In this document: piece after piece, positions 31,849-43,238 of the stretch | Position numbering within the stretch: the first letter of the stretch is position 1 | How the letters are laid out: each line of letters starts with the position of its first letter | Assembly (NCBI GenBank): GCA_021029095.1 | Contig: JAJOHG010000076.1 | Location: forward strand, 59,372 to 123,371 | Reading direction: 5' to 3' | Source of the DNA: Phellopilus nigrolimitatus | Lineage: Eukaryota > Basidiomycota > Agaricomycetes > Hymenochaetales > Hymenochaetaceae | Length of the DNA stretch: 64,000 bases | Notes under the pieces: model-generated | Seen by the model: only the letters and a program-made list of their open reading frames with translations | Databases searched by the model: none | What the model was told of the DNA's origin: nothing | Program-made: the position numbers and the translations under genes

Positions 31849-32677
31849 GGTTATGAGCCTTGCGCTGTAACTTCACAACAACGTTCAGTATATCGTCGAC
31901 AACATCCTCCTTGATTTTCGTTCAAATCGGAGTTGATCTGGTCCCTCTGGAAGAGTTTTTGGCAACTGCAAAGTTCCGGCTGTTCGGATTGGGCTGTAAT
32001 CGCAGGGTTGGGTTCTGTGGTGTGTCCGTCGTCTTTGTGTCGATTTTCGTGCCGCCATTCGCACTTGCTGGCACTCTACACCCCTCTGCATCAACATCCA
32101 TCCTTATCATCCTCTCATCTGCACTCTCTGCTTTTCGTCTCATCGCGCAAAATCGGCTTGACGGATCGTGCTGAAACTTCGCACGTCGTCTCGTACCTCT
32201 CGTCCCACTCTTCGTACCGACTTGTGGCCGATTCGACTTCGAATTGAGGGTGCTGCATCGATTTCGACTTTTGCAGTCTCTATCTGTCTGCTTGTCTGCT
32301 CCCTGCATCGTTTCCATTTGATTTGGTTGTTGTTGGATCAGATAGTCTATTGGTTGTGAAGCTCGACTGCAGGGCCTTAGTTTGCCCTTTGTGACGCTCT
32401 TTTGAGTGTTTACTTAAGCCTAGAGCCTCTCTCATCCAGCGGTGCCTGCGGAGTCTTAACAGACTGACAGACCAGCACTGTCTTGCAACGATTCTGTGTA
32501 TACTGCAATCATTTTGGGTGTTTGGAATCTGTTTGGCTTGTATTGACCTGATATCTGCAAATCGCGTAATTCGGCTTGTACACATTTTCGGCCATCACGC
32601 CCCAACCGCTTGTCCGTTTGATCCCCAACTTCGCACTCTCACACGCACCACCATCGTCTACCATCGCTCTCATCGTC

Positions 32678-33388
32678 ATGTCCGCATCTACCACCTCCGA
32701 CTCGCAATCGACATTTTCCTTCGCTAAGCTCAACGATAGCAACTATGCGACATGGAAACTCGAAATGCGAGCTGCTCTCCAAGCCAAGACTCTCTGGCGC
32801 ATCGCTTCTGGCATTGCGACGAAACCATCAAAGGCAGAGGAGCAGGAGGCATGGGAGGAGAAATCGGAGCAAGCAGCTGGCTTTATCTATGGAAAACTCG
32901 AGCATGGCATGCAGATCCTGGTTCAGGACGATTTGGGTAACCCAGTGGAGATGTTGAAGAAGCTGAAGGAGCTCAACCAGCAGGACAATGCGGCATCGCG
33001 TTTTATTGCCTATGACGAGTTCTTCAGCATTGCCAAAGCTGAGGACGAGTCGCTTACTGCTCTCACTGCTCGCGTTGAGGAGTCGTTGCACAAGCTCAGG
33101 AATGCGCGCAGCTCTAAGCTCACCCTTGTCCAGTTTGAGGATGAGCTTGCGTCCATGTGTCTTATTCGCGCCCTCCCAGACAAGTACAAAGCTTTTCGAT
33201 CTGCCCTCCTTCTCATGCCTACCTTCACCCTCGAGACGGTCAAGAAAGCGTTCTTGCAGGAGCAGAAAGCCAGTGGCCCTCGTGCTGCAGACTCTGCACT
33301 TGCTCTCAAGGCCTCTATCCACCCTCCAAATCGACTTCATCGTCCTCCTCCTCGTCTCAGCCTCTTGTCTGCGATTTTTGCGGCATGA
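32678..33388 (+). CDS. Copia Gag, truncated copy
   Basis: Starts MSASTTSDSQSTFSFAKLND and contains SNYATWKLEMRAALQ, a typical Copia Gag N-terminus. Identical in the parts compared to the minus-strand Gag. The zinc knuckle lies in the next frame (pol frame), so the Gag frame ends before reaching it. Confidence 0.75.
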   Translation: MSASTTSDSQSTFSFAKLNDSNYATWKLEMRAALQAKTLWRIASGIATKPSKAEEQEAWEEKSEQAAGFIYGKLEHGMQILVQDDLGNPVEMLKKLKELNQQDNAASRFIAYDEFFSIAKAEDESLTALTARVEESLHKLRNARSSKLTLVQFEDELASMCLIRALPDKYKAFRSALLLMPTFTLETVKKAFLQEQKASGPRAADSALALKASIHPPNRLHRPPPRLSLLSAIFAA

Positions 33389-34747
33389 AGAACCATCTTG
33401 AAGCAACTTGCTACAAGCGTAGTGATGCGATCAAGGAGTTGAAGGGCAAGAAGAAGAGGGGAGGCAAGGCAAAGGCCAATGCGGCGCAGGAGGACACTGA
33501 GTCGACTCAGTCTGCTGAGTTTGCTGGCAATGCAAGTACCCATGACTTCACCAATCCCAACTCGCCCCTCCTCTCTGATGCAGGATCTGACTGGATTGTT
33601 GATACAGGCGCCACTTGCCACATGACGCCTCATCGTCATTGGTTTAATCAATATACCCCTAATCGCACACCCATCCGCCTCGCCAACAACGATGTTATTT
33701 ACTCAGTTGGAATGGGGACTGTCCGCTTTCAACCAGTGGTCAATGGAAAGAAGGGTCGTCTGCTAGAGTTTGAGCGCGTTCTTCATGTACCAGATCTCAG
33801 AAACAATCTCCTCTCAGTCCTGTATTTAACTCGTGTCAAATCCTACATTGTCACTATCAAGTCTGATCAGATCCTATTTCGACGCAACGGCACTCTCCTC
33901 TTCACTGCTGCAATCAACACCAACTACGCCGCGTTCCTCAATGGACAAGTTGTGCCCATGACCCAATTCTCTGGCATGGTTAGCACCTGTCCACTCGACT
34001 TAACGCTCTGGCATCGTCGATTCGCGCACTTGAATCATGGGGATGTGAAGAGACTGATTGATCATGACATGGTTAAGGGGATTATTGTGAAGTCTATGGA
34101 GTCGCCTGACCCAATCTGCGAGCCTTGCATTGCAGGCAAGCAGCACCGGTCAAATGTCTCAAGACTTGCATCTCATCGTTCTACTGGTCTGTTGCAGCTG
34201 GTCCACTCTGATGTGCATGGCCCTCTGCCAGTTCAAACTCGGCATGGTTATCGTTACTGGATCACATTCATTGATGATTTCAGTCGGCGCTGGGGAGTCA
34301 TACCCCTTAAGAAGAAAAGCGATGCGTTTGACGCTTTCAAGCGCTACAAAGCACATGCAGAGAACCAGCTCAACCTGAAGATCAAAGTGACGCGCGATGA
34401 CAAGGGAGGAGAGTACATGCCCAAGGCATGGGAGCAATTCTGCATTTCTGAAGGGATTCACCGGCAACACACTGTTCGTGATGAACCCCACCAGAATGGA
34501 GTAGCTGAGCGCGCTAATCGCACTTTGGCTGAGGGCATTACCACTATGCTGAACGAAGCACACCTACCTGCCAGTTTCTGGTGGGATGCGGTCAATGCTT
34601 TTGTTCATGTGCACAATCGCTCTCCTACTTCTGCTGTACAGGGCAAGACGCCCTATGAGCTGTGGCACAATTCCAAGCCGGATGTGTCGCATTTTCGAGT
34701 ATTTGGCTGCACCTCCTATGTGCATGTCAAGAAAGATATGCGCAAAC
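33331..34747 (+). pseudogene. Copia Pol, truncated copy (protease and integrase only)
   Basis: Zinc knuckle CDFCGMKNHLEATC, protease DWIVDTGATCHM, integrase zinc-binding WHRRFAHLN...CEPC, and core D (VHSDVHGPL), D (DDKGGEY) and E (NGVAERANR). It stops at VHVKKDMRK, then runs five codons into LTR sequence. There is no reverse transcriptase, so it cannot be autonomous. Confidence 0.85.
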
Positions 34748-34815
34748 TATTGGATATAGTATGATCTTGGACACTTTTATTCCTTTTGTTATTTTGCGTA
34801 CCGGGTGACTTGAAC
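34748..34815 (+). repeat. 68-bp LTR head fragment facing the full element's 3' LTR
   Basis: Begins TATTGGATATAGTATG exactly like an LTR and stops at ...GACTTGAAC, where the oppositely oriented 278-bp LTR starts (TGTGAGG). With the other end of that LTR (35026-35093) it forms a 68-bp inverted repeat. Confidence 0.8.
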
Positions 34816-35093
34816 TGTGAGGCGGAGTGGTCTCACAACAAACACAGACAGTGACCTGAGTCCAATGGATGAGTGCAAAAGATAATGTATTAGAGAAACT
34901 AAACATGCCTGAGTCCAATGGATGAGTGCAAAAGATAGAGAGCACCATCCATGGACTCTGCCGCTTCAAGGGAAGCATTACATAATACATCAACATGTCA
35001 GGTGACGCAGAACAACATGTCAGGAGTTCAAGTCACCCGGTACGCAAAATAATAAAAGGAATAAAAGTGTCCAAGATCATACTATATCCAATA
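34816..35093 (-). repeat. 3' LTR of the complete Copia element
   Basis: 278 bp. It starts with TA rather than the usual TG on the element strand (TATTGG) and ends CTCACA. Confidence 0.88.
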
Positions 35094-35121
35094 CTCCCCC
35101 CTGATCTGACACGCCTGTCAA

Positions 35122-38100
35122 TCACAAAACACCTAGCATGCCACGCATCTCAATCACCTTCACGCGTCCAAGCGCCTTGGTCATGATGTCAGCCGGCATA
35201 GACTTGGTGGGGAGGTAGCGAATGTCAATAAGACCCGATTCGACCACATCGCGCAGCCAGTAGTGCCGCAAGTCCAGGTGCTTCATCCGACCATGGTGTT
35301 CAGGGTTCCTGGCAACAGCAAGGGCAGATTGGTTGTCCACATAGAGTGTGGAAGGCGCATTGAACTCATAGCCAAATTCAGAGAACAAGTTGCGCAACCA
35401 CATAATCTCCTGACCACCCTGAACAGCAGAGATGTATTCCGCTTCAGTGGTGGAGAGTGTCACAATAGTCTGAAGTCGACTAGCCCAGCTGATAGCACCA
35501 GTTCCCATCTTAACCACCAGGCCGCTTGTAGAGCGCCTGTCATCCTCATCCCCTCCATGGTCCGCGTCAGTGAATGTGGTGAACAATTCAGACGAGTTCT
35601 TGTCAGGCGCATAAGTCAACTTCATGTCTTTGGTACCTTGAAGGTAACGACACAAGTGCTTTGCAGCCTTCCAGTGAGCAGGACCAGGATTAGAACTGAA
35701 GCGCGCAAGAAGTCCAACTGCATATGAGATGTCAGGACGCGTTGCCACAGCCAGATACATGAGTGCACCAATCAGCTGCCTGTAGGGGACAGTTTTCATG
35801 AATGCGATCTCTTCTGGAGTGAGGGGACCCATGGACTTGCTGAGACGATGGCCTTCTGGTAGTGGAGTGGAAACCTCGCCGCATCCAGCCATTTCAAAAC
35901 GCTCAAGTAAGTCAGTGATGTACTGGCGCTGAGAAAGGGATAAGGATCGTATTGAGCGGTCTCTCTCAATATGGACACCAAGCAGGAAGGAGGTAGGGCC
36001 AAGGTCGCGCAGTTTGAAGTGCTTTTCAAGTTCGCGCTTGACAAACAAGAATTGCTCCTTTGATTTTGCAGCAATGGTCATGTCATCCACATAGACTGGG
36101 ATGATGATGCGCACATCGTCGCGCCTGTAGACCCAAATGCTGTTGTCGCAGCGAACTAAAGAGAAGCCCATGCCCTTCAACACAGAGTCGAGTTTCTTGT
36201 GCCATTGGCGCCCAGCTTGCTTAAGACCATAGATCGCCTTAGCAAGCTTAAGCACAAAGCCGGCGCCATAGTACTCCTCAAACCCTTCTGGCTGGTCCAT
36301 GTAGACATCATGATCCAAGTCACCATTGAGAAACGCAGTGGAGATGTCAATGCTGAACAACTCCAGGTCCTCAATTGCAGCCAAGGCCAGTATAGCGCGA
36401 AGTGCAGCCCACTTGGCAGTAGGAGCAAACACTTGTGCAAACTCTAAGCCAGGGCGCTGTGAGTAGCCCTTTGCCACCAATCGCGCCTTGTGCCTGTCCA
36501 CTGAGCCATCTGCCTTGCGCTTGAGTTTGAACACCCACCGACAGCCAATGGTCTTGCGACCAGAAGGAAGTCTGACTGGGGTGAAGGTGCCATTCTCAAC
36601 AAGACTGATAAACTCGTCCATTGCAGCCTGTTCCCAGAGGGAAGCGTCAGGGCGTCCCTTGATGTCTCTCCAGTGTACTGGCTCAGGACCATACTGGGTG
36701 CGCACCTCCGCAGAGAAGACATGCTCAAAGCAGTTTGTAGACTTCAACACATGGTTGTGTGCGTCCTCAAAACTGATGTAGCAGTCCTCAAGTGCCGCAT
36801 TTGCCCCAAAGTCCATAAGCCCAGCAAACATAAGCGCCTCAGCCTGCATCTCATCCTCAGACATGATGTCTAGCTCATCACTGCGCTCAATCACAGGCTC
36901 AGGTGTAGGTGCTGCTGCTGGTGCTGGTGCAGCTGGAGCCCTAGGAATGCGACGACCTGGATAATCTGCAAGTGGATTAATGACTGCATCTCTGTACCCA
37001 TGCATGGGACGCGGCTGAGGGCGCCAAGACGTTGAAGGCCAAAAAGGCGCTTCAGGTGCAGGTGTAGACTCAGGTGCAGAGGTAGGAGCAGGTGGTTCCT
37101 TGGGTCGTTTCGCAGGAGGAGGGTGAGCAGAGGGAGAGAACACAGGAGGGTCAGGAGGGACATCAGATGGTGCTCGCTCGCGCTTTACAGCAGGCCGAGT
37201 TGGAGTCACCGGAGGTGGTGCAGGGCGAAAAGGAGGAGTGACTGGAGCTGGTGGGGGACGAGGAGGAGGAGTGTCAGGACGAGGAGGAGGAGGAGCTGGT
37301 GGATTAGCAGGCAAAGGAAGTGGCGGAACATCATCCACATCGCCATCTCCCCCTTGTTCCGGCACAGCTGTAGCCTCTGGAGGAGTTGGAACCCTTAAGT
37401 CGACAGGAGACCTGGTATTTCCAGGGAACACGCGCTCATCAAACTGAGCAGAGTCGCTAATGACCTCTTTGCGCGTTATGGAGTTCCAGAAAATCCAGCC
37501 TTTGTAGTTCTCAGGGTAACCAATGAAGGAGCATTTCTGTGTGTGTGACTGGAGCTGTTTGCGCATATCTTTCTTGACATGCACATAGGAGGTGCAGCCA
37601 AATACTCGAAAATGCGACACATCCGGCTTGGAATTGTGCCACAGCTCATAGGGCGTCTTGCCCTGTACAGCAGAAGTAGGAGAGCGATTGTGCACATGAA
37701 CAAAAGCATTGACCGCATCCCACCAGAAACTGGCAGGTAGGTGTGCTTCGTTCAGCATAGTGGTAATGCCCTCAGCCAAAGTGCGATTAGCGCGCTCAGC
37801 TACTCCATTCTGGTGGGGTTCATCACGAACAGTGTGTTGCCGGTGAATCCCTTCAGAAATGCAGAATTGCTCCCATGCCTTGGGCATGTACTCTCCTCCC
37901 TTGTCATCGCGCGTCACTTTGATCTTCAGGTTGAGCTGGTTCTCTGCATGTGCTTTGTAGCGCTTGAAAGCGTCAAACGCATCGCTTTTCTTCTTAAGGG
38001 GTATGACTCCCCAGCGCCGACTGAAATCATCAATGAATGTGATCCAGTAACGATAACCATGCCGAGTTTGAACTGGCAGAGGGCCATGCACATCAGAGTG

Positions 38101-38990
38101 GACCAGCTGCAACAGACCAGTAGAACGATGAGATGCAAGTCTTGAGACATTTGACCGGTGCTGCTTGCCTGCAATGCAAGGCTCGCAGATTGGGTCAGGC
38201 GACTCCATAGACTTCACAATAATCCCCTTAACCATGTCATGATCAATCAGTCTCTTCACATCCCCATGATTCAAGTGCGCGAATCGACGATGCCAGAGCG
38301 TTAAGTCGAGTGGACAGGTGCTAACCATGCCAGAGAATTGGGTCATGGGCACAACTTGTCCATTGAGGAACGCGGCGTAGTTGGTGTTGATTGCAGCAGT
38401 GAAGAGGAGAGTGCCGTTGCGTCGAAATAGGATCTGATCAGACTTGATAGTGACAATGTAGGATTTGACACGAGTTAAATACAGGACTGAGAGGAGATTG
38501 TTTCTGAGATCTGGTACATGAAGAACGCGCTCAAACTCTAGCAGACGACCCTTCTTTCCATTGACCACTGGTTGAAAGCGGACAGTCCCCATTCCAACTG
38601 AGTAAATAACATCGTTGTTGGCGAGGCGGATGGGTGTGCGATTAGGGGTATATTGATTAAACCAATGACGATGAGGCGTCATGTGGCAAGTGGCGCCTGT
38701 ATCAACAATCCAGTCAGATCCTGCATCAGAGAGGAGGGGCGAGTTGGGATTGGTGAAGTCATGGGTACTTGCATTGCCAGCAAACTCAGCAGACTGAGTC
38801 GACTCAGTGTCCTCCTGCGCCGCATTGGCCTTTGCCTTGCCTCCCCTCTTCTTCTTGCCCTTCAACTCCTTGATCGCATCACTACGCTTGTAGCAAGTTG
38901 CTTCAAGATGGTTCTTCATGCCGCAAAAATCGCAGACAAGAGGCTGAGACGAGGAGGAGGACGATGAAGTCGATTTGGAGGGTGGATAGA
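35122..38990 (-). CDS. Copia Pol polyprotein (PR-INT-RT-RNase H)
   Basis: The open frame runs from 39147; the part corresponding to Pol starts near the zinc knuckle. In order: CDFCGMKNHLEATC; protease DTGATCHM; GAG-pre-integrase LWHRRFAHLN; integrase core D/D/E (VHSD, DDKGGEY, GVAERANR); a proline-rich spacer; reverse transcriptase with VFKLKRKADGSVDRHKARLV, SIDISTAFLNGDL and the YVDDM catalytic box; RNase H with FTDADHGG, TEAEY and YVDNQSA. No internal stop. All catalytic residues that I can check are present, so the enzyme set looks functional. It encodes self-copying in virus-like particles and chromosomal integration. Confidence 0.92.
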
Positions 38991-39626
38991 GGCCTTGAGA
39001 GCAAGTGCAGAGTCTGCAGCACGAGGGCCACTGGCTTTCTGCTCCTGCAAGAACGCTTTCTTGACCGTCTCGAGGGTGAAGGTAGGCATGAGAAGGAGGG
39101 CAGATCGAAAAGCTTTGTACTTGTCTGGGAGGGCGCGAATAAGACACATGGACGCAAGCTCATCCTCAAACTGGACAAGGGTGAGCTTAGAGCTGCGCGC
39201 ATTCCTGAGCTTGTGCAACGACTCCTCAACGCGAGCAGTGAGAGCAGTAAGCGACTCGTCCTCAGCTTTGGCAATGCTGAAGAACTCGTCATAGGCAATA
39301 AAACGCGATGCCGCATTGTCCTGCTGGTTGAGCTCCTTCAGCTTCTTCAACATCTCCACTGGGTTACCCAAATCGTCCTGAACCAGGATCTGCATGCCAT
39401 GCTCGAGTTTTCCATAGATAAAGCCAGCTGCTTGCTCCGATTTCTCCTCCCATGCCTCCTGCTCCTCTGCCTTTGATGGTTTCGTCGCAATGCCAGAAGC
39501 GATGCGCCAGAGAGTCTTGGCTTGGAGAGCAGCTCGCATTTCGAGTTTCCATGTCGCATAGTTGCTATCGTTGAGCTTAGCGAAGGAAAATGTCGATTGC
39601 GAGTCGGAGGTGGTAGATGCGGACAT
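38916..39626 (-). CDS. Copia Gag
   Basis: MSASTTSDSQSTFSFAKLND at 39626; a start further upstream (39728) is open but unlikely. A typical Copia Gag N-terminal region follows (NYATWKLEMRAALQAKTLWR). Its frame and the Pol frame differ by one base. The text switches from ADSALALKAS (Gag frame) to YPPSKSTSSSSS (Pol frame) near 38975-38995, upstream of the zinc knuckle. Confidence 0.85.
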   Translation of the reverse strand: MSASTTSDSQSTFSFAKLNDSNYATWKLEMRAALQAKTLWRIASGIATKPSKAEEQEAWEEKSEQAAGFIYGKLEHGMQILVQDDLGNPVEMLKKLKELNQQDNAASRFIAYDEFFSIAKAEDESLTALTARVEESLHKLRNARSSKLTLVQFEDELASMCLIRALPDKYKAFRSALLLMPTFTLETVKKAFLQEQKASGPRAADSALALKASIHPPNRLHRPPPRLSLLSAIFAA

Positions 39627-40455
39627 GACGATGAGAGCGATGGTAGACGATGGTGGTGCGTGTGAGAGTGCGAAGTTGGGGATCAAACGGACAAGCGGTT
39701 GGGGCGTGATGGCCGAAAATGTGTACAAGCCGAATTACGCGATTTGCAGATATCAGGTCAATACAAGCCAAACAGATTCCAAACACCCAAAATGATTGCA
39801 GTATACACAGAATCGTTGCAAGACAGTGCTGGTCTGTCAGTCTGTTAAGACTCCGCAGGCACCGCTGGATGAGAGAGGCTCTAGGCTTAAGTAAACACTC
39901 AAAAGAGCGTCACAAAGGGCAAACTAAGGCCCTGCAGTCGAGCTTCACAACCAATAGACTATCTGATCCAACAACAACCAAATCAAATGGAAACGATGCA
40001 GGGAGCAGACAAGCAGACAGATAGAGACTGCAAAAGTCGAAATCGATGCAGCACCCTCAATTCGAAGTCGAATCGGCCACAAGTCGGTACGAAGAGTGGG
40101 ACGAGAGGTACGAGACGACGTGCGAAGTTTCAGCACGATCCGTCAAGCCGATTTTGCGCGATGAGACGAAAAGCAGAGAGTGCAGATGAGAGGATGATAA
40201 GGATGGATGTTGATGCAGAGGGGTGTAGAGTGCCAGCAAGTGCGAATGGCGGCACGAAAATCGACACAAAGACGACGGACACACCACAGAACCCAACCCT
40301 GCGATTACAGCCCAATCCGAACAGCCGGAACTTTGCAGTTGCCAAAAACTCTTCCAGAGGGACCAGATCAACTCCGATTTGAACGAAAATCAAGGAGGAT
40401 GTTGTCGACGATATACTGAACGTTGTTGTGAAGTTACAGCGCAAGGCTCATAACC

Positions 40456-40733
40456 TGTGAGGCGAAGTGGTCTCACAACAAACACAGACAGTGACCTGAG
40501 TCCAATGGATGAGTGCAAAAGATAATGTATTAGAGAAACTAAACATGCCTGAGTCCAATGGATGAGTGCAAAAGATAGAGAGCACCATCCATGGACTCTG
40601 CCGCTTCAAGGGAAGCATTACATAATACATCAACATGTCAGGTGACGCAGAACAACAAGTCAGGAGCTCAAGTCACCTGGTACGCAAAATAATAAAAGGA
40701 ATAAAAGTGTCCAAGATCATACTATATCCAATA
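40456..40733 (-). repeat. 5' LTR of the complete Copia element
   Basis: 278 bp; flanked inside by the primer-binding site at about 40442-40455. A few substitutions separate it from the LTR at 31571. Confidence 0.88.
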
Positions 40734-41116
40734 AAATACCCACTAGAATATTATGTAATCACAAAGCGGCACCTCTGTTTAAACTGCAAATTCGAATTTA
40801 CTGTGGTTTACTGTGTAAAAATGCATGGGTATTTGCCTGGTTGATATCCCTCAGCCTACTCTGCAAGTCCGGCCTCATTTCCATTTTAATTTCGATTTTT
40901 TCGATTTTTTTCGGCCAAGATCTGGGTTTCTTGGGCATTTCTTAGTAGCTGTAAATGTCATTTTTTCGGACCTGCATATGTCCAGCAGAGTACATAGACA
41001 CAGGAGTGCATATAGATATGCTGAAAGAAAGGACTGGAAATGTCCCAGGTCATATCTGTGCAGAATTGTCTCCACCTTCATGTGCAGGTTGGGGCATTTG
41101 AGCCTGGGAAAGTGGT
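40734..41116. other. Gene-free spacer
   Basis: No credible gene or repeat recognised. Confidence 0.3.
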
Positions 41117-41460
41117 ATTGGCCAAAACTTCGGATTTGTGCACTTTATAACTCAGCAACCACCCAATGCTTCGGCATGCTGAATACACCATTAGAAAGGT
41201 ATTTCAGAGTACTGTTGAATGATGTAAAGAAGCCAGAGAAAAGTGAAAAGGCCCAAATGTCTGAGGCCAGACAAAATGCTCAAAGTGGCCAAAACTTCGG
41301 ACTTGTACATTCTATAACTCAGCAACCACCCAATGCCTCGGTTTGCTGAACACACCATTAGAAAGGTATTTCATATTACTGTTGAATGATGTAAAGAAGC
41401 TTGAGAAAAGTAAAGCGACTTAAATTGTTGAGGCCAGACAAAATGCTGATTTGACAGGGT
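41117..41460 (+). repeat. Tandem duplication, ~171-bp unit, two copies
   Basis: GGCCAAAACTTCGGA...ACTCAGCAACCACCCAATGC...CACCATTAGAAAGGTATTTCA...GAGGCCAGACAAAATGCT occurs at about 41117-41287 and again at 41288-41460 with moderate divergence. It has no coding meaning that I can see. Confidence 0.75.
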
Positions 41461-41472
41461 TTTGAAAATTGA

Positions 41473-41990
41473 ATTCTGAGCTGAATACCAAACAGATGGG
41501 AAAGATAGATACACCATCTGGAAGGCCTGAAGTAGACCTTTCAGACAGTACCATCCGCACAGAAGTGTACCGGCTTGGAGTTTTCGGAATTTGGTGCATA
41601 CAGCCTGCAAAGTCTGCAGGCTGGATAGGTTCAGGACAAATCGTCTCAGGGGTTATTTTTCAGCCCCCAAACCCATCTACTATGTTACATAATCGTGTAG
41701 GTATTGTGAGGCGCTTGAGAACGCAAAAGAAATCATGTTTTTACGTGCAGTAGAAGAATTACTATGCTGAAAATACAAATGAGAATGGTGCTGAGCATGG
41801 GGGATTTTCCTAATTTGGTAACAAGTTTGAGTTTTGTAGTGGTTGTGGCACGGGCGCCGATACCAAAGTACACTCGGGTAACGCAAATTTTGTACACTTT
41901 TTGTATTGCCACCAGCTGGGACCAAATATATGCAAGCACAAAGATAATGACCAGTTAGTAGGACGATCCTTCCTAAAGTCAGGGCTCGTA
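41473..41990 (-). repeat. B-family repeat, copy 4
   Basis: The closest relative of copy 3 (19125-20172) and the empty-site reference for the TA-flanked insertion there. It ends directly at the importin-beta fragment. Confidence 0.75.
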
Positions 41991-41995
41991 ATCAT

Positions 41996-42296
41996 GACGA
42001 CCGTTATTCATGGTGCCTGCAAGGAGGAGCCCTTGGATGACGTTCGGCTTGCCGCCATCAACACTCTTACAATTCCTTAGAGAGTGTTTGCGACAAGTTC
42101 AAGCGCGAGGTATGTGCCAACTGTGGGGTTTTTTTCAGCACTTTTACTGACTTTTGTCACTTAGGGTGAGCGCAATTACATTGTGCAAGTCGTGTGTGAG
42201 GCGACGCAAAGCCCATCTGTATCCGTGCAAGTTGGTGTGTTTGAATCTCTTTGTCATGATCTGACCATTCGTGACAAGATCGAGGAGCAACCCTGA
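41996..42296 (+). pseudogene. Importin-beta/karyopherin (KAP95-like) fragment
   Basis: MTTVIHGACKEEPLDDVRLA, then (one base out of frame, near 42070-42080) SLESVCDKFKRE, a 55-nt GT-AG intron (42110-42164), then GERNYIVQVVCEATQSPSVS and VQVGVFESL. This matches the HEAT repeats of importin-beta 1, where ...GERNYIMQVVCEATQ... is highly conserved. It is truncated at both ends by repeats. Confidence 0.75.
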
Positions 42297-43238
42297 ACCC
42301 ACGGGCCGGGTGGGCCGAAGGCCTCAAACCGATCGCAAACCAAGATTCGTAAATTGACCACGAACAAAAAGGGCTCAAACCGATCACAAGCGAACACATG
42401 ACATCCAGGTTCGCGAACGAAGATGGCCGAACACCAAAGTCAGCCCGCACCCTGAACATGAGTTGAACGCACCGTGGGCATGTGCCAAATTTGGACTCGG
42501 CCGAAAGCATCGGGAATCGAAGATGTGACCGTGTTCGCCAAACCACGTGCCCGGCTTGCTGACGCGACTCGCTTCGCCAATCAGCTCACACCGACTCTCT
42601 GCCCCCCGTGCTGGACATGCCGCTCCGCAGTCGAACCGCGAGTTTCGACAACTCATTGAACTCGCTTGGGAGAGAAACAGGGAAAGGAGTCTTCTCGTAT
42701 AAATAGGACACCAAAATGTACTTCGTACTTTAGACTGAATATTGACGTTTCTGACATCCGCATCGAGTGTTGGCGAACCATCCCTCAGCTCACTCATCCA
42801 ATCCCCGGACTCCTTTCTGCTCTCTCTCTGTTCCTCCCTTCTCGATACGCCCGAACATGTTCCCCTCGATCCCGACTCGACTCACGCGCGACCGAACTAT
42901 CCGAACCACAAATGACTGGCCCGTTTGAACCTACATCGACTTTGGCAGTCCTCTCGCCTAGTCCGAACAAGCGAACGAAACCCCCAAACTCCATCTCCAC
43001 GAATTCGGTTGACCCGAACCACATCCCGCTGAGTGGTTCGGTTCGAACCTGACAGTTGGGTTAGCTTCTGCCACTTGCTGCATTGGTTACTGGCGGAGTT
43101 GCTCAGGCACATTTATAAGCTGAGCAACAAATCGTTGCGACCATATGGATTCAACAAGTGATCAAGTCTAGAGCAGCCACTCACAGTGTTTTCACTTTAA
43201 TTGATTTTCCACCACGAGGTACATATATTAAGCTACTT
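42297..43238. other. Gene-free region, possible LTR-type sequence
   Basis: Rich in CGAAC/GAACC words, with a TATAAATAGG box near 42698-42707. This might be part of an unrelated LTR or promoter, but I found no paired repeat. No gene is supported. Confidence 0.3.

Larger units (their letters stand above)
31571..34747 (+). mobile_element. Copia retrotransposon, truncated plus-strand copy
   Basis: 5' LTR (31571-31848), leader, gag and the first half of pol, ending inside pol at GCGCAAAC (34747), where an LTR head fragment is joined. Reverse transcriptase, RNase H and the genuine 3' LTR are missing. The whole 3,177 bp is the inverted counterpart of 37557-40733 (coordinates sum to 72304). Translated frames inside the two are the same wherever I compared them; only the LTRs differ at a few bases. 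Confidence 0.92.
34816..40733 (-). mobile_element. Complete Copia retrotransposon, probably autonomous
   Basis: 5,918 bp with 278-bp LTRs at 40456-40733 (5') and 34816-35093 (3'). These differ at four positions by eye (about 1.4%). The AGGTTATGAGCC primer-binding site follows the 5' LTR, and the AGGGGGGAG polypurine tract precedes the 3' LTR. Gag and a full Pol are open. The domain order protease-integrase-RT-RNase H makes it Ty1/Copia. No 5-bp target duplication is seen: TGAAC lies on the left and AAATA on the right. Confidence 0.93.

Noticed and set aside
34159..34563. A 134-aa antisense gene within Copia
   Set aside because: Exact antisense shadow of the integrase region; it appears in both Copia copies.
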